From Actinomycetes bacterium (GTDB taxonomy: Bacteria; Actinomycetota; Acidimicrobiia; Acidimicrobiales; RAAP-2): a stretch of DNA of 64,000 nucleotides. The position numbers were made by a program, and so were the translations under genes. Within the stretch, counting starts at the first letter, position 1. The number at the start of each line of letters is the position of its first letter. Location: contig JAJYXE010000013.1 in assembly GCA_021791145.1 (NCBI GenBank), positions 1 through 64,000 on the forward strand, given 5' to 3'. This document shows, piece by piece, positions 56,456-64,000 of this stretch. A model generated the notes under the pieces. It saw only the letters and a list, made by a program, of their open reading frames with translations, searched no databases and was not told the DNA's origin.

Positions 56456-58627
56456 TCAGCGGACGACGCCCGCCGCCGGTCGGGACTCGGCGACCGCCAC
56501 GAAGCACGCGGCGTGCTGGCCGGGCGCCACCTCTTCGAGCACCGGCGTCTCGCGGCGGCACCGCTCGATGACGTACGGGCAGCGGGGAGCGAACCGGCAC
56601 CCCGGCACGGGGTCGACCACCTTCGGCGGCTCGCCGGCGTCGGCGATGTCGGCGGCCGCGGCCGAAGGTGCGCTCGGGTCCGGCGCCGCGGAGAGGAGCA
56701 ACTTCGTGTAAGGGTGCTGGGGGGAGGAGAGCACCTGCTCGGTCGGCCCCTCCTCCACGATGTGGCCCGCGTACATGACGAGGACCCGGTCCGCGACGTA
56801 GCGCGCCGACGCGAGGTCGTGGGTGACGTAGAGGACCGAGACTCCCTCGTCCTGGCGGAGCCGGGACATCACGTTCAAGAGGCCGATGCGGATCGAGACG
56901 TCGAGCATCGAGACGGGCTCGTCCGCGAGGATCAGCTTTGGGCGCAGCGCAAGCGCTTGTGCAAATCCGATGCGCTGGCGCTGGCCGCCGGACAGCTCGT
57001 AGGGGTACTTGGCGAGCACGGCGCCCGGCGGCGTGAGGCCCACGGCTTGAAGCACGCGGCGTGCCTCGTCGCGCCTGGCGCCCCGGTCGAGGTCGGGCCG
57101 GTGCAGCTTCATGGCGCGCAGGATCCCGTGCCCGACGCGGTAGGCGGGGTTGATCGAGCTGTACGGGTCCTGGAACACCATCGGGACGTTGCCGCGATAA
57201 GCCAGGCGGTCCTTGCGGCTGCGCTGCTTGGAGAGGGGCCGCCCGGCGAACCGGATCTCGCCGGCAGTCGGGCGATAGACGAGCGCGAGGAGGCGGACGA
57301 CCGTGCTCTTGCCGCTCCCGCTCTCACCGACGAGCGCCACGATCTCGCGCTCGCCGATGCGGAAGGAGACGTCGTCCACAGCGTGGAGGAAGCTCCTCGA
57401 GAGGATCCCGCCCATCTTGAAGTGCATCGACAGTGCCTCGACCTCGAGGAGCGGCGCCGCGATCTCCACCGGCGGGACCGTCTTCTGGCGGCGCGCGGGG
57501 CCGGCGAGGGTCACGGTTTCGGCCGCCTGCACGGTCTCGGCACCCGGCGCGGCGTCGCGCACCTGCACGGTCTCGGTGACGCGCTCGGGGGTGGTCCGCG
57601 CCCCCGACGCGATGGCCGAGCGCGCCGGCCCGCTCGGGCTGGGCGGCTCGACCCACGCGGGGTGGGGGTCGTAGCGGAGGCAGCGGACCAGCACGTCGTC
57701 CGCGGGGTAGAGCGCCGGTGCGACGTGCGCGCACGCGTCGAACGCGACCGTGCAGCGTGGGGCGAACCGGCATCCGGGGAATGGACTGGCCAGGTCGGGA
57801 GGAGACCCCGGGATGCCCGTCAAGGGGACCTTCGGGCCGCGGATCGACGGGAACGCCTCGAGCAGGCCGCGCGAGTAGGGATGCCGCGGGGAGGTGAAGA
57901 CCTCGGAGGTGCGCCCGAGCTCCGCGACCTGTCCTGCGTACATCACCATGAGCCTGTCCGAGTACTGTCGGATCAGGGAAACGTCGTGAGTGACGAAGAT
58001 CACCGCGAACCCGAACCGCTCCTGGAGGTCCTTGATCTGGCGCATGAGCGCGCGCTGGGCCACGACGTCCAACGCGGACGTCGGCTCGTCCATCATGACG
58101 AGCTGCGGCGTGAAGAGGAGAGCCATGGCGATCATCGCACGCTGTCGCATGCCCCCCGAGAGCTGGTGCGGGTAGCTGTCCAGGTGGACCGGGTCGATGG
58201 ACACCAGTCGCAGCGCCTGGGCGGAGCGCTCGGCGATCTCCTCGTCGCTCATCGAGGAGTGCGCCCGGCAGGCGTCGCGCATCTGGGCTGCCACGGTCAT
58301 GACGGGGTTGAGCGCGTTCATCGCGCTCTGCATGACGACCGAGAGCTCGCGCCAGCGGATGTGACGGAGCTGCTTGTCGGACATCTCGACCATCTCCTCG
58401 CCGCGGAAGGTGACGCTTCCGGCGGTGACCCCGGCCGGCGGGCTGAGCAGTTGTGCGACCGCGAACAGGAGCGTCGACTTGCCGCAGCCGGACTCGCCGA
58501 CGATGGCGAGGAACTCGCCAGAGGACACGTCGAGGTCGACGTCGTCGACTGCGACGACCGGGCTGTCCTCGGTCGCGTAGGCGACCGAGAGCTGCCGCAC
58601 TGAAAGGAGGGGTCCCTCGAGGGTCAT
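56456..58627 (-). CDS. Fused Opp/Dpp-type ABC ATPase (DppD-DppF in one chain)
   Basis: The protein has 723 residues. The first half (about 1-325) has Walker A VGESGCGKST, signature HQLSGGMRQRAMIAMALLFT, Walker B LVMMDEP, and an Opp-type C-terminal Cys cluster (CRFAPRCTVAFDAC). A linker (about 330-395) contains TETVQVRDAAPGAETVQAAE. The second half has Walker A VGESGSGKST, signature YELSGGQRQRIGFAQALALR, LILADEP, and its own Cys cluster (CRFAPRCPYVIERC). Both halves are complete, so the fusion should give one chain with two active ATPases. The ATG overlaps the permease stop (58624-58627). Confidence 0.92.
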   Translation of the reverse strand: MTLEGPLLSVRQLSVAYATEDSPVVAVDDVDLDVSSGEFLAIVGESGCGKSTLLFAVAQLLSPPAGVTAGSVTFRGEEMVEMSDKQLRHIRWRELSVVMQSAMNALNPVMTVAAQMRDACRAHSSMSDEEIAERSAQALRLVSIDPVHLDSYPHQLSGGMRQRAMIAMALLFTPQLVMMDEPTSALDVVAQRALMRQIKDLQERFGFAVIFVTHDVSLIRQYSDRLMVMYAGQVAELGRTSEVFTSPRHPYSRGLLEAFPSIRGPKVPLTGIPGSPPDLASPFPGCRFAPRCTVAFDACAHVAPALYPADDVLVRCLRYDPHPAWVEPPSPSGPARSAIASGARTTPERVTETVQVRDAAPGAETVQAAETVTLAGPARRQKTVPPVEIAAPLLEVEALSMHFKMGGILSRSFLHAVDDVSFRIGEREIVALVGESGSGKSTVVRLLALVYRPTAGEIRFAGRPLSKQRSRKDRLAYRGNVPMVFQDPYSSINPAYRVGHGILRAMKLHRPDLDRGARRDEARRVLQAVGLTPPGAVLAKYPYELSGGQRQRIGFAQALALRPKLILADEPVSMLDVSIRIGLLNVMSRLRQDEGVSVLYVTHDLASARYVADRVLVMYAGHIVEEGPTEQVLSSPQHPYTKLLLSAAPDPSAPSAAAADIADAGEPPKVVDPVPGCRFAPRCPYVIERCRRETPVLEEVAPGQHAACFVAVAESRPAAGVVR

Positions 58628-59631
58628 GGCAGGGATCGTGCCGCGTCCTTGCCCGGCGAGGGCACCGGGGCGGAGAACGGCACGCGTGAGAGCTTCTTCA
58701 CGGGTCGGAGGGCCGGATTCGCGATCTCGTCGAAGGCGTAGTTCAAGAGGGCGAAGGCCGCCCCGAGGCCGGCGACGAACAGGCCGGGCATGATCGCCCA
58801 CAGCGGCATGCCCGCTTGCAGCGCTTCGCTGCTCTGCGCCCAGTAGAGCATCGTCCCCCAGCTGAGGGCGTTCGGGTCGCCGAGCCCGATGAACTGCAGG
58901 CCGGCCGCCGCGAGCACGGCGTACGCGGCCGACCCGAGGAATGTCGCGACGATGAGCGAGGTGAGCGTCGGCGTGATCTCGCCCATGATGATGAAGCTCG
59001 ACCGCTCCCCGCGCACGCGGGCGGCTTCGAGGAAGTCCCGGTTGCGCAGCGACAACACCTGGGAGCGGAGTTGACGAGCGCCGAATGGCCAGCCCAGCAG
59101 GCCGAGCACGAGGATGATGTCGAGGGTCCCGACGTTGTTGAGGTACGCGGCGACCACGATGATGAGCGGGAATGTCGGGATCACGAGGAGGACGTCGGTG
59201 AGCAGCGAGAGCGCGCCGTCGGCGACGCCGCCGCTGTAGGCGGCGCTCACGCCCACGATCACCGAGAGGACCGTCGAGATGCCGCCTGCGGCGAAGGCGA
59301 TGACAAGCGTCTGCCGGGCTCCCCAGACGAGCTGGGAGAGGACGTCTTGGCCCTGTGACGTCGTGCCGAGCCAGTGCGCGGCCGAGGGACCGAGACCCGG
59401 GGCGAATGTCATCGCCGTCGGGCTGTAGGGCGCGATCAACCCCGGAATGGCAGCCAGCACCAGGAAGAAGAGGAGCAGGAGCGCTCCGGCGAAGGCCTTG
59501 CGGTTGTGGCGAAGCGCCCGCCAGAACTTGGCGCCCGGGACGCGGCGCCCCGGCTTGTCGGGGGGCTCCGCCTCTGCGGCAGCCGCCACTGCGGGTGCCG
59601 GGAGCTCGACCGGGATCCGGGCGACCGTCAC
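58624..59631 (-). CDS. Opp/Dpp-type ABC permease (DppC-like)
   Basis: The protein has 335 residues from GTG 59631. An N-terminal cytoplasmic extension of about 40 residues is followed by the OppC_N helix (FAGALLLLFFLVLAAIPGLI) and PYSPTAMTFAPGLGPS, HWLGTTSQGQDVLSQLVWGA, then the EAA loop (EAARVRGERSSFIIMGEITP). It forms the membrane channel with the DppB-like partner. Confidence 0.92.
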   Translation of the reverse strand: MTVARIPVELPAPAVAAAAEAEPPDKPGRRVPGAKFWRALRHNRKAFAGALLLLFFLVLAAIPGLIAPYSPTAMTFAPGLGPSAAHWLGTTSQGQDVLSQLVWGARQTLVIAFAAGGISTVLSVIVGVSAAYSGGVADGALSLLTDVLLVIPTFPLIIVVAAYLNNVGTLDIILVLGLLGWPFGARQLRSQVLSLRNRDFLEAARVRGERSSFIIMGEITPTLTSLIVATFLGSAAYAVLAAAGLQFIGLGDPNALSWGTMLYWAQSSEALQAGMPLWAIMPGLFVAGLGAAFALLNYAFDEIANPALRPVKKLSRVPFSAPVPSPGKDAARSLP

Positions 59632-59640
59632 GCCCGACGC

Positions 59641-60633
59641 TCAGGCATGCTGGAGCTCCCGCGTCCTCGGGTCGATCAGGGCCGCCACGATGTCGGCAAG
59701 GAGCACGCACGCGAGCACCGCGACGGTGATCAAGAGGAACAGGGCCTGCATGAGCGGGAAGTCGTGCGCGCTCACAGAGTTCAAGAGCATGTAGCCGAGA
59801 CCGGGGTAGTTGTACACCCACTCGACCAGGATCGCGCCCGACACGATGAAACCGAACGACATGGCGAACCCGGTCAGGTTGGGAAGGATCGCGTTCTTGC
59901 CTGCGTAGCGCCACATCACCTGCCACGACTTGAGCCCCTTCGCGCGGGCCATCCGTACGTAATCTTCGGCGAGCACCGTGATGGTGTTGTTCCGCATCGT
60001 CAGGATCCAACCCCCGACCGAGGTGACGAGGATCGTGAGCGCGGGCAGGAGCGCATGGTCGAGGACATCCCCGATGTAGCCGAGCGTGAAGGAGGGCACC
60101 GCTCCGAGCGAGTAGGCGCCTTCGTTCGGGAAGACGGTCAGGGTCGTCGCGAACGCGTAGATCGCAAGAAGGGCAAGCACGAAGTACGGAAAGCTCGAAA
60201 GGATGACGAAGATCGGCGGCAGCGCGCTGTCCAGCAACGAGCCTCGCCTCCACGCGCTCACCAGGCCGATCAGGGTGCCGGCGACGAAGGCGATGATCGT
60301 GGTCGTCCCGAGAAGGCCGAGCGTCCAGGGGAGCGCGTCGAGCACCATGGTCCGCACCGGGGTGCCGAAGCTCGTCGTGATCGAGATCCCGAAGTTGAAC
60401 GTCACCACGTGATGCCAGTACTCGACATACTGGGACCACAGACCCCCGCGTGTGCTGTGGGCGCCGAGCAGGACCGTGAGTGCCTTGATCGCCCGAGGGT
60501 TCAGGTGGGGATGCTCGGACTCGAGGGCCTGGACGGGGCTGCCCGGCATCAGCCGCGGCACGAGGAAGTTGAAGCTCACCGCAGCCCAGACCGTGACGAC
60601 GAAGAAGAGGAGCCGTCGCAGCACGAACCTCAT
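59641..60633 (-). CDS. Opp/Dpp-type ABC permease (DppB-like)
   Basis: The protein has 330 residues. MRFVLRRLLFFVVTVWAAVS is the typical first helix; FNFLVPRLMPGSPVQALES follows, as in OppB. The EAA loop is DYVRMARAKGLKSWQVMWRY. It lies 61 bases after the binding protein and nine bases before the DppC-like gene. Confidence 0.92.
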   Translation of the reverse strand: MRFVLRRLLFFVVTVWAAVSFNFLVPRLMPGSPVQALESEHPHLNPRAIKALTVLLGAHSTRGGLWSQYVEYWHHVVTFNFGISITTSFGTPVRTMVLDALPWTLGLLGTTTIIAFVAGTLIGLVSAWRRGSLLDSALPPIFVILSSFPYFVLALLAIYAFATTLTVFPNEGAYSLGAVPSFTLGYIGDVLDHALLPALTILVTSVGGWILTMRNNTITVLAEDYVRMARAKGLKSWQVMWRYAGKNAILPNLTGFAMSFGFIVSGAILVEWVYNYPGLGYMLLNSVSAHDFPLMQALFLLITVAVLACVLLADIVAALIDPRTRELQHA

Positions 60634-60694
60634 CTGCGCGGCCTCCTCTCCCTCGGTCTCATCGGTCGGGTCGTGCCATCTCGGATGCGGCGGC

Positions 60695-62383
60695 CTACTT
60701 GCAGCCAGCCTTGGGGTACAGGTGCAGCAGCACCACGGCCGCGTCGGGGGTGACGTACTGCGAGGGCTGCGCGTACGGGTCCTTCGGAGTGGGCCAGCCG
60801 CCGATGCACTGCGTGTCGTACTGGTACCAGTCCGGCTGCTCGGTCACTGGAATCGTCGGCACGTCTGTCAGCATCACCTTCTCGAGGTCGTCGACGATCT
60901 GGTGCTGCTTGGCGCTTGTCGTCGTGCTTGTGAACTCCTCGAAGAGCTTCTGGGTCTCCGGGCTCGCGTAGCGCTCGTAGTCGCCGTTCGCCGTCTTGCC
61001 GATCGGCGCGGTCGTCGCGTCGTTGAGCAGTGTCTCGAACTCGTAGTACGGACCCGGCCCCCCTGTGAACGCGTTCCACGCGAGCTGGTACTTGCCCGTC
61101 TGGACTCGGGCGGTATAGGTCGTGTTCTCGTAATTGCGCGCGGTCACCTGGATGCCCACCTTCGCCAGCTCTGCGATCGCGACGTTCGCGGATGCCACCC
61201 AGTCGGAGTACGTCCCGTTGTTCACCATGGTGAACGAAAGTTTCTCATTGCCCTTGTGCATCACCCCTGTCGGGCCTTTCTTGAACCCTGCGTGCTGCAG
61301 GATCGCGAGCGCCTTCTTCGGGTCGTACGCGTACGCATTGCCGTACCGCTTGGCGAGGGAGCTGTCATACCATGTCTTGAAGGTCGGCAGGGGGACGCCC
61401 GTCTGGTTGGCCGGCAGCTCCTCGCCTCCTTCGCCGATCTTGGCTACCTTGGGCTTGTCGATGGCGTACGACATCGCGCGACGGACGGCCACGTTCGACA
61501 GGATCTTGTTCTTCAGGTTGATGAAGATGCTCACTGTGGAGACGGGCGGGCTCCACGCGTGGAAGTACTTCGGGTTCTTGTCGATGTAGGTCTTCTTGAT
61601 CCCGGGAATGTACTGGGCGCCCCACTGGTCCTTGCCGCTCGCCAGGTCCTCGTTGGCCGGCGTGTTGGAGAGGTACGCGGGGAAGTTCACCGTCTTGATC
61701 TTGGGGAGCCCTGCCTGCCAGTAATGGGGGTTCGCCTTGTACTCGACGTCGCTCCCGCTGCAGCTCTCGACGACGTAGGGACCGGTGCCGATCGGGTGGT
61801 TGTCGAGGAACGTTGTCGGGTTCTTCACCTTCGACCAAATGTACTCCGGCACGATCGGGGTCTTGGTGGCAATGCTGTAGAAGTACGGCACCGCGACGTG
61901 CTTGAACTGGAAGACGACCTGATCTGTTCCCTGCTGGGTGACGCTCGACAGGACGGACCAGTCGGCGTTGCCGTCGAGGGCCGGGTGCCGCTTCATGAGA
62001 TTGAAGGAGAAGACGACGTCTGCGGCGGTGAACGGCTTGCCCGAGGACCAGGTGACGCCCTTTCGTATCGTGAAAGTGAGCGTCTTGTTTGTGTTGCTCC
62101 ATGTCCACTTGGTCGCGAGCCACGGCGTGATTGTCTGAGGACGGAGCGCGTCCTCGAACGCGAGCTCTTCGTAGATGTAGCCGAAGGAGAATGTGCCGTC
62201 TGTCGGGTTGTAGGGATTGAAGTGGCAGGGCCACGTCTCCCCGTACTCGTCGGCGATGTTGAGCGGTGTGGCCGTCGCGGAGATGCCCGCCCCGGCGGTC
62301 CCCCCCGAAGCGACGGTCCCCGCGCCTGCCGTCATGAGCAGCACTCCCAGAGCGCAGAGCACCCTCGTGCACGCGTGCCTCAT
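60695..62383 (-). CDS. ABC transporter substrate-binding protein, family 5
   Basis: The protein has 562 residues. ATG 62383 follows GGAGGA. Signal peptide: MRHACTRVLCALGVLLMTAG, and a cleavage region at VASGGTAGA. The SBP_bac_5 pattern is present: LRPQTITPWLATKWTWSNTN, LTFTIRKGVTWSSGKPFTAA, DVVFSFNLMKRHP, IGTGPYVVES and AVRRAMSYAIDKPKVAKIGE. Family-5 proteins bind peptides, nickel or oligosaccharides (cello- and chito-oligomers in some bacteria). Given the GH2 and ROK neighbours, an aminosugar oligomer is the best guess. Confidence 0.92.
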   Translation of the reverse strand: MRHACTRVLCALGVLLMTAGAGTVASGGTAGAGISATATPLNIADEYGETWPCHFNPYNPTDGTFSFGYIYEELAFEDALRPQTITPWLATKWTWSNTNKTLTFTIRKGVTWSSGKPFTAADVVFSFNLMKRHPALDGNADWSVLSSVTQQGTDQVVFQFKHVAVPYFYSIATKTPIVPEYIWSKVKNPTTFLDNHPIGTGPYVVESCSGSDVEYKANPHYWQAGLPKIKTVNFPAYLSNTPANEDLASGKDQWGAQYIPGIKKTYIDKNPKYFHAWSPPVSTVSIFINLKNKILSNVAVRRAMSYAIDKPKVAKIGEGGEELPANQTGVPLPTFKTWYDSSLAKRYGNAYAYDPKKALAILQHAGFKKGPTGVMHKGNEKLSFTMVNNGTYSDWVASANVAIAELAKVGIQVTARNYENTTYTARVQTGKYQLAWNAFTGGPGPYYEFETLLNDATTAPIGKTANGDYERYASPETQKLFEEFTSTTTSAKQHQIVDDLEKVMLTDVPTIPVTEQPDWYQYDTQCIGGWPTPKDPYAQPSQYVTPDAAVVLLHLYPKAGCK

Positions 62384-62396
62384 CGGTGTCCTCCTG

Positions 62397-63434
62397 TCAT
62401 CTGACAGTCTCCACTGTCTCCACTGTCGTCACTGTCGTCACTGTCGTCACTGTCGTCGTCCCAGCCGATACCGGCGCAGCCCTCGTGCCCACCTGCGCGG
62501 CGAGCCCGAGGCCGAGGTCGGCTGCGCCTCGCAGCGGCGCGTCGAACGGGTATGCGCCCAGGACCAGCTCCGGAGGGAACGGCACGTGCTCGTCGAGCGC
62601 GCGGCGCAAGGGCCCCTCGATGCGACCCCACGCCCGCACCATTCCCCCGCCTACCGCGATGCGCTGTGGGTCGATGGCGATCGCCAGGTTCACCAGGTGG
62701 AAGCTGAGCTCTTCGAGGAACCCGTCAAGGACCCGGGCTGCGCGTCCGTCGTCACCGGTGCCGGCCGTCGCGAACAGATCTGCCACTCTCGCGGCATCCG
62801 CGGCGGTGCGGCCGTCGCCGCCCGGACCGTTCTGCTCGCCTGCCAGTGCCCGCGCCATCCCCATGCCGCTGACGAGGTCCTCGAGGACCTCGGCGTCGTG
62901 GCCTGCTCCCGCTCTGCCGTCGGCGTGCTCGGGTGCCCGGTGGGCGCGAGGCGGTCGGCGTGGCAGCGCGTACCCCACCTCCCCGGCGGCGCCGTGCGCG
63001 CCGTGCAGCACAGTGCCGCCCGTCACGATGCCGACGGCGAACCCGGTCCCGAGGTTGACGTAGATGGCGGGATCGCACCCGGCGAGCGCCCCGTGGCGCA
63101 GCTCAGCCTGCGCCGCGAGCTTCACGTCGGTTGCTACGACTGCGGGCGCGCCGAAGGACGCCTCCAGCCTCCGGCGAAGCGGCAGCCTGTCCCACCCGCG
63201 GATGGCAGGCGAGAGCACGACGCCGTCCTCCCCAGGTATCCCGAAGGTGCACGCGCCCACGGCAAGGAGCCGTGCGTCGCCCACGAGGCGGCGACCCAGC
63301 TCGACGCCGAGCGCGAGGTTCGCGTCGGCGTCCAGCTGCGGTGTCGTGGAGACGAGGTCGCTGTCGATCCAGCGCCCTGAGGGGGTGCAGGTGCAGGCCG
63401 CGATCTTGGTCCCGCCGAAGTCGATGGCGAGCAC
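62397..63434 (-). CDS. ROK-family sugar kinase without the zinc motif
   Basis: About 345 residues from GTG 63434 (GAGAGGG precedes it); GTG 63548 would add 38 residues. The phosphate loop is VLAIDFGGTKIAACTC; the second phosphate motif is YVNLGTGFAVGIVTGGTVLH, and GAHGAAGEVGYALP is the ROK signature. The usual zinc cluster CxCGxxGCxE is replaced by PRRPPRAHRAPEHADGRAG, and the catalytic NDAN is ATDVKLAAQAE, keeping the Asp. It would phosphorylate a hexose or aminosugar released from imported oligomers. The C-terminus is a TTVTTVTTVETVETV tail made by a 9-bp repeat (62408-62460). Confidence 0.82.
   Translation of the reverse strand: MLAIDFGGTKIAACTCTPSGRWIDSDLVSTTPQLDADANLALGVELGRRLVGDARLLAVGACTFGIPGEDGVVLSPAIRGWDRLPLRRRLEASFGAPAVVATDVKLAAQAELRHGALAGCDPAIYVNLGTGFAVGIVTGGTVLHGAHGAAGEVGYALPRRPPRAHRAPEHADGRAGAGHDAEVLEDLVSGMGMARALAGEQNGPGGDGRTAADAARVADLFATAGTGDDGRAARVLDGFLEELSFHLVNLAIAIDPQRIAVGGGMVRAWGRIEGPLRRALDEHVPFPPELVLGAYPFDAPLRGAADLGLGLAAQVGTRAAPVSAGTTTVTTVTTVTTVETVETVR
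62408..62460. repeat. 9-bp tandem repeat, about six copies, at the end of the ROK kinase gene
   Basis: TCTCCACTG twice, then TCGTCACTG three times and a partial unit, coding the TTVTTVETV tail just before the stop (62397). Confidence 0.9.
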
Positions 63435-63553
63435 CGTCCCTCTCGCGCCGCTCCCGCCCCCGTCGCCGTGTGCCTCAGTCGGTCCCAGCGCTTCCCCCCT
63501 CTCGGTGCTACGCGCGGCGGCCGGTGAAGCTCCACGCCCCCGCGTCACTCCAA

Positions 63554-63565
63554 ATAGGAAACTAT
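63554..63565. promoter_or_regulatory. Candidate ROK-regulator operator in the divergent promoter region
   Basis: ATAGGAAACTAT: arms ATAG (63554-63557) and CTAT (63562-63565) around GAAA, in an AT-rich patch between the ROK kinase and ROK repressor genes. The TAGGAAACT part resembles one half of known XylR/ROK operators (TAGGAAA-TTTCCTA type). The right half does not match fully, so this is a weak call. Confidence 0.4.
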
Positions 63566-63617
63566 CTTGATCGTAGTGTCCGTGGCAAGCGGCGAGAGGC
63601 GTGCCAAGCTCCGAGCG

Positions 63618-64000
63618 ATGACCGACCCCGTCGCGCAACCAGCGGAGCAGGGCGGTCCTTCCCCGGACGTGCCCGAGCGCTTGGACGCCTGGGGGCCTTC
63701 GCCCGGGGCGTACGCGGCTGAGCTGCGCGAGGCGCGGCGTGGGGTGAAGCCGCAACTGATGAGGGCGATGAACGAGCGGGTGGTGCTCGAGGTCGTCCGC
63801 TCGGAAGGACCCGTGTCGCGCGGCGAGCTCTCGCACCTCTCGGGCCTCTCCAAGCCGACCGTCGCCGTGGCGATCACGGCGCTCGAAAGGGACGGGCTCG
63901 TGCGGGTAGCGGGCTTGCGCTCCGGGGCGCGAGGCCCGGCGACGACCCTCTACGAGATCCGCCCGGAGTCGGGCTTCGTGCTCGGTCTCGACGTCGGACG
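63618..64000 (+). CDS. ROK-family transcriptional repressor, 5' part (cut by the window end)
   Basis: ATG 63618; 127 codons visible and open at the window end. A winged helix-turn-helix of the MarR-like ROK type is clear: MRAMNERVVLEVVRSEGPVS, RGELSHLSGLSKPTVAVAIT, then ALERDGLVRVAG. This is followed by the start of the ROK sugar-sensing domain (FVLGLDVGR). It is divergent from the kinase and transporter genes and is the likely local regulator of the aminosugar locus. Confidence 0.85.
   Translation, partial: MTDPVAQPAEQGGPSPDVPERLDAWGPSPGAYAAELREARRGVKPQLMRAMNERVVLEVVRSEGPVSRGELSHLSGLSKPTVAVAITALERDGLVRVAGLRSGARGPATTLYEIRPESGFVLGLDVG

Overview
The window is GC-rich DNA from an actinobacterium. 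The run rho-rpmE-prfA-prmC-tsaC followed by a WecA-type transferase and atpZ/atpI-atpB-E-F-H-A-G-D-C is the classical actinobacterial neighbourhood (compare the Mycobacterium tuberculosis rho to atpC segment). A sedolisin (S53) peptidase, a caa3-type CtaG and a PF06559-type dCTP deaminase fit a deep-branching class such as Acidimicrobiia. That placement is inference; only the phylum is well supported.

1-8.3 kb is an accessory island, visibly less GC-rich in its first genes. It holds secreted proteins (a DUF1906 glycoside-hydrolase-like protein, a BNR/Asp-box repeat protein, a duplicated-domain secreted protein), a large serine recombinase broken by three frameshifts with a small partner gene, and a stand-alone Clp_N protein. 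A graveyard at 6.2-7.0 kb holds a truncated transposase, a second recombinase tail, and a hicA-hicB toxin-antitoxin pair in which both genes are broken.

8.3-18.2 kb: a GT4 glycosyltransferase; a polar amino-acid ABC importer (binding protein, permease, ATPase) beside an FAD amine/amino-acid oxidase; a spacer with two identical 18-bp palindromes exactly 80 bp apart; superoxide dismutase; a DUF5320-like gene with an in-frame amber codon; a DUF2293 protein; CtaG; and a DUF4232 lipoprotein.

18.2-39.4 kb is the core block: hom-thrC (no thrB beside them), rho, rpmE, prfA-prmC-tsaC, a secreted S53 peptidase on the other strand, glyA, a WecA-like transferase, and the complete F1Fo ATP synthase operon. 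The delta subunit carries a duplicated N-terminal domain, and gamma and delta carry low-complexity insertions.

39.4-53.6 kb is a mix of metabolic and membrane genes: PilZ, dCTP deaminase, PEBP, a three-gene ABC-2 exporter, a 2'-5' RNA ligase-like protein, a GNAT acetyltransferase, aldo/keto reductase, 2-hydroxyacid dehydrogenase, FAD oxidoreductase, Rieske oxygenase and upp.

53.7-64 kb looks like one sugar-catabolic locus. It has a GH2 exo-beta-D-glucosaminidase, an Opp/Dpp-type importer whose two ATPases are fused in one chain, its binding protein, a ROK sugar kinase without the usual zinc motif, and a divergent ROK repressor cut by the window end. The likely substrate is chitosan/glucosamine oligosaccharides.

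The strongest signal not explained by gene content is the density of short direct tandem repeats (units of 9-30 bp, more than 20 loci). They sit in 5' leaders, N-termini and inter-domain linkers across the window, including housekeeping genes (hom, rho, rpmE, atpB, atpH, atpG).
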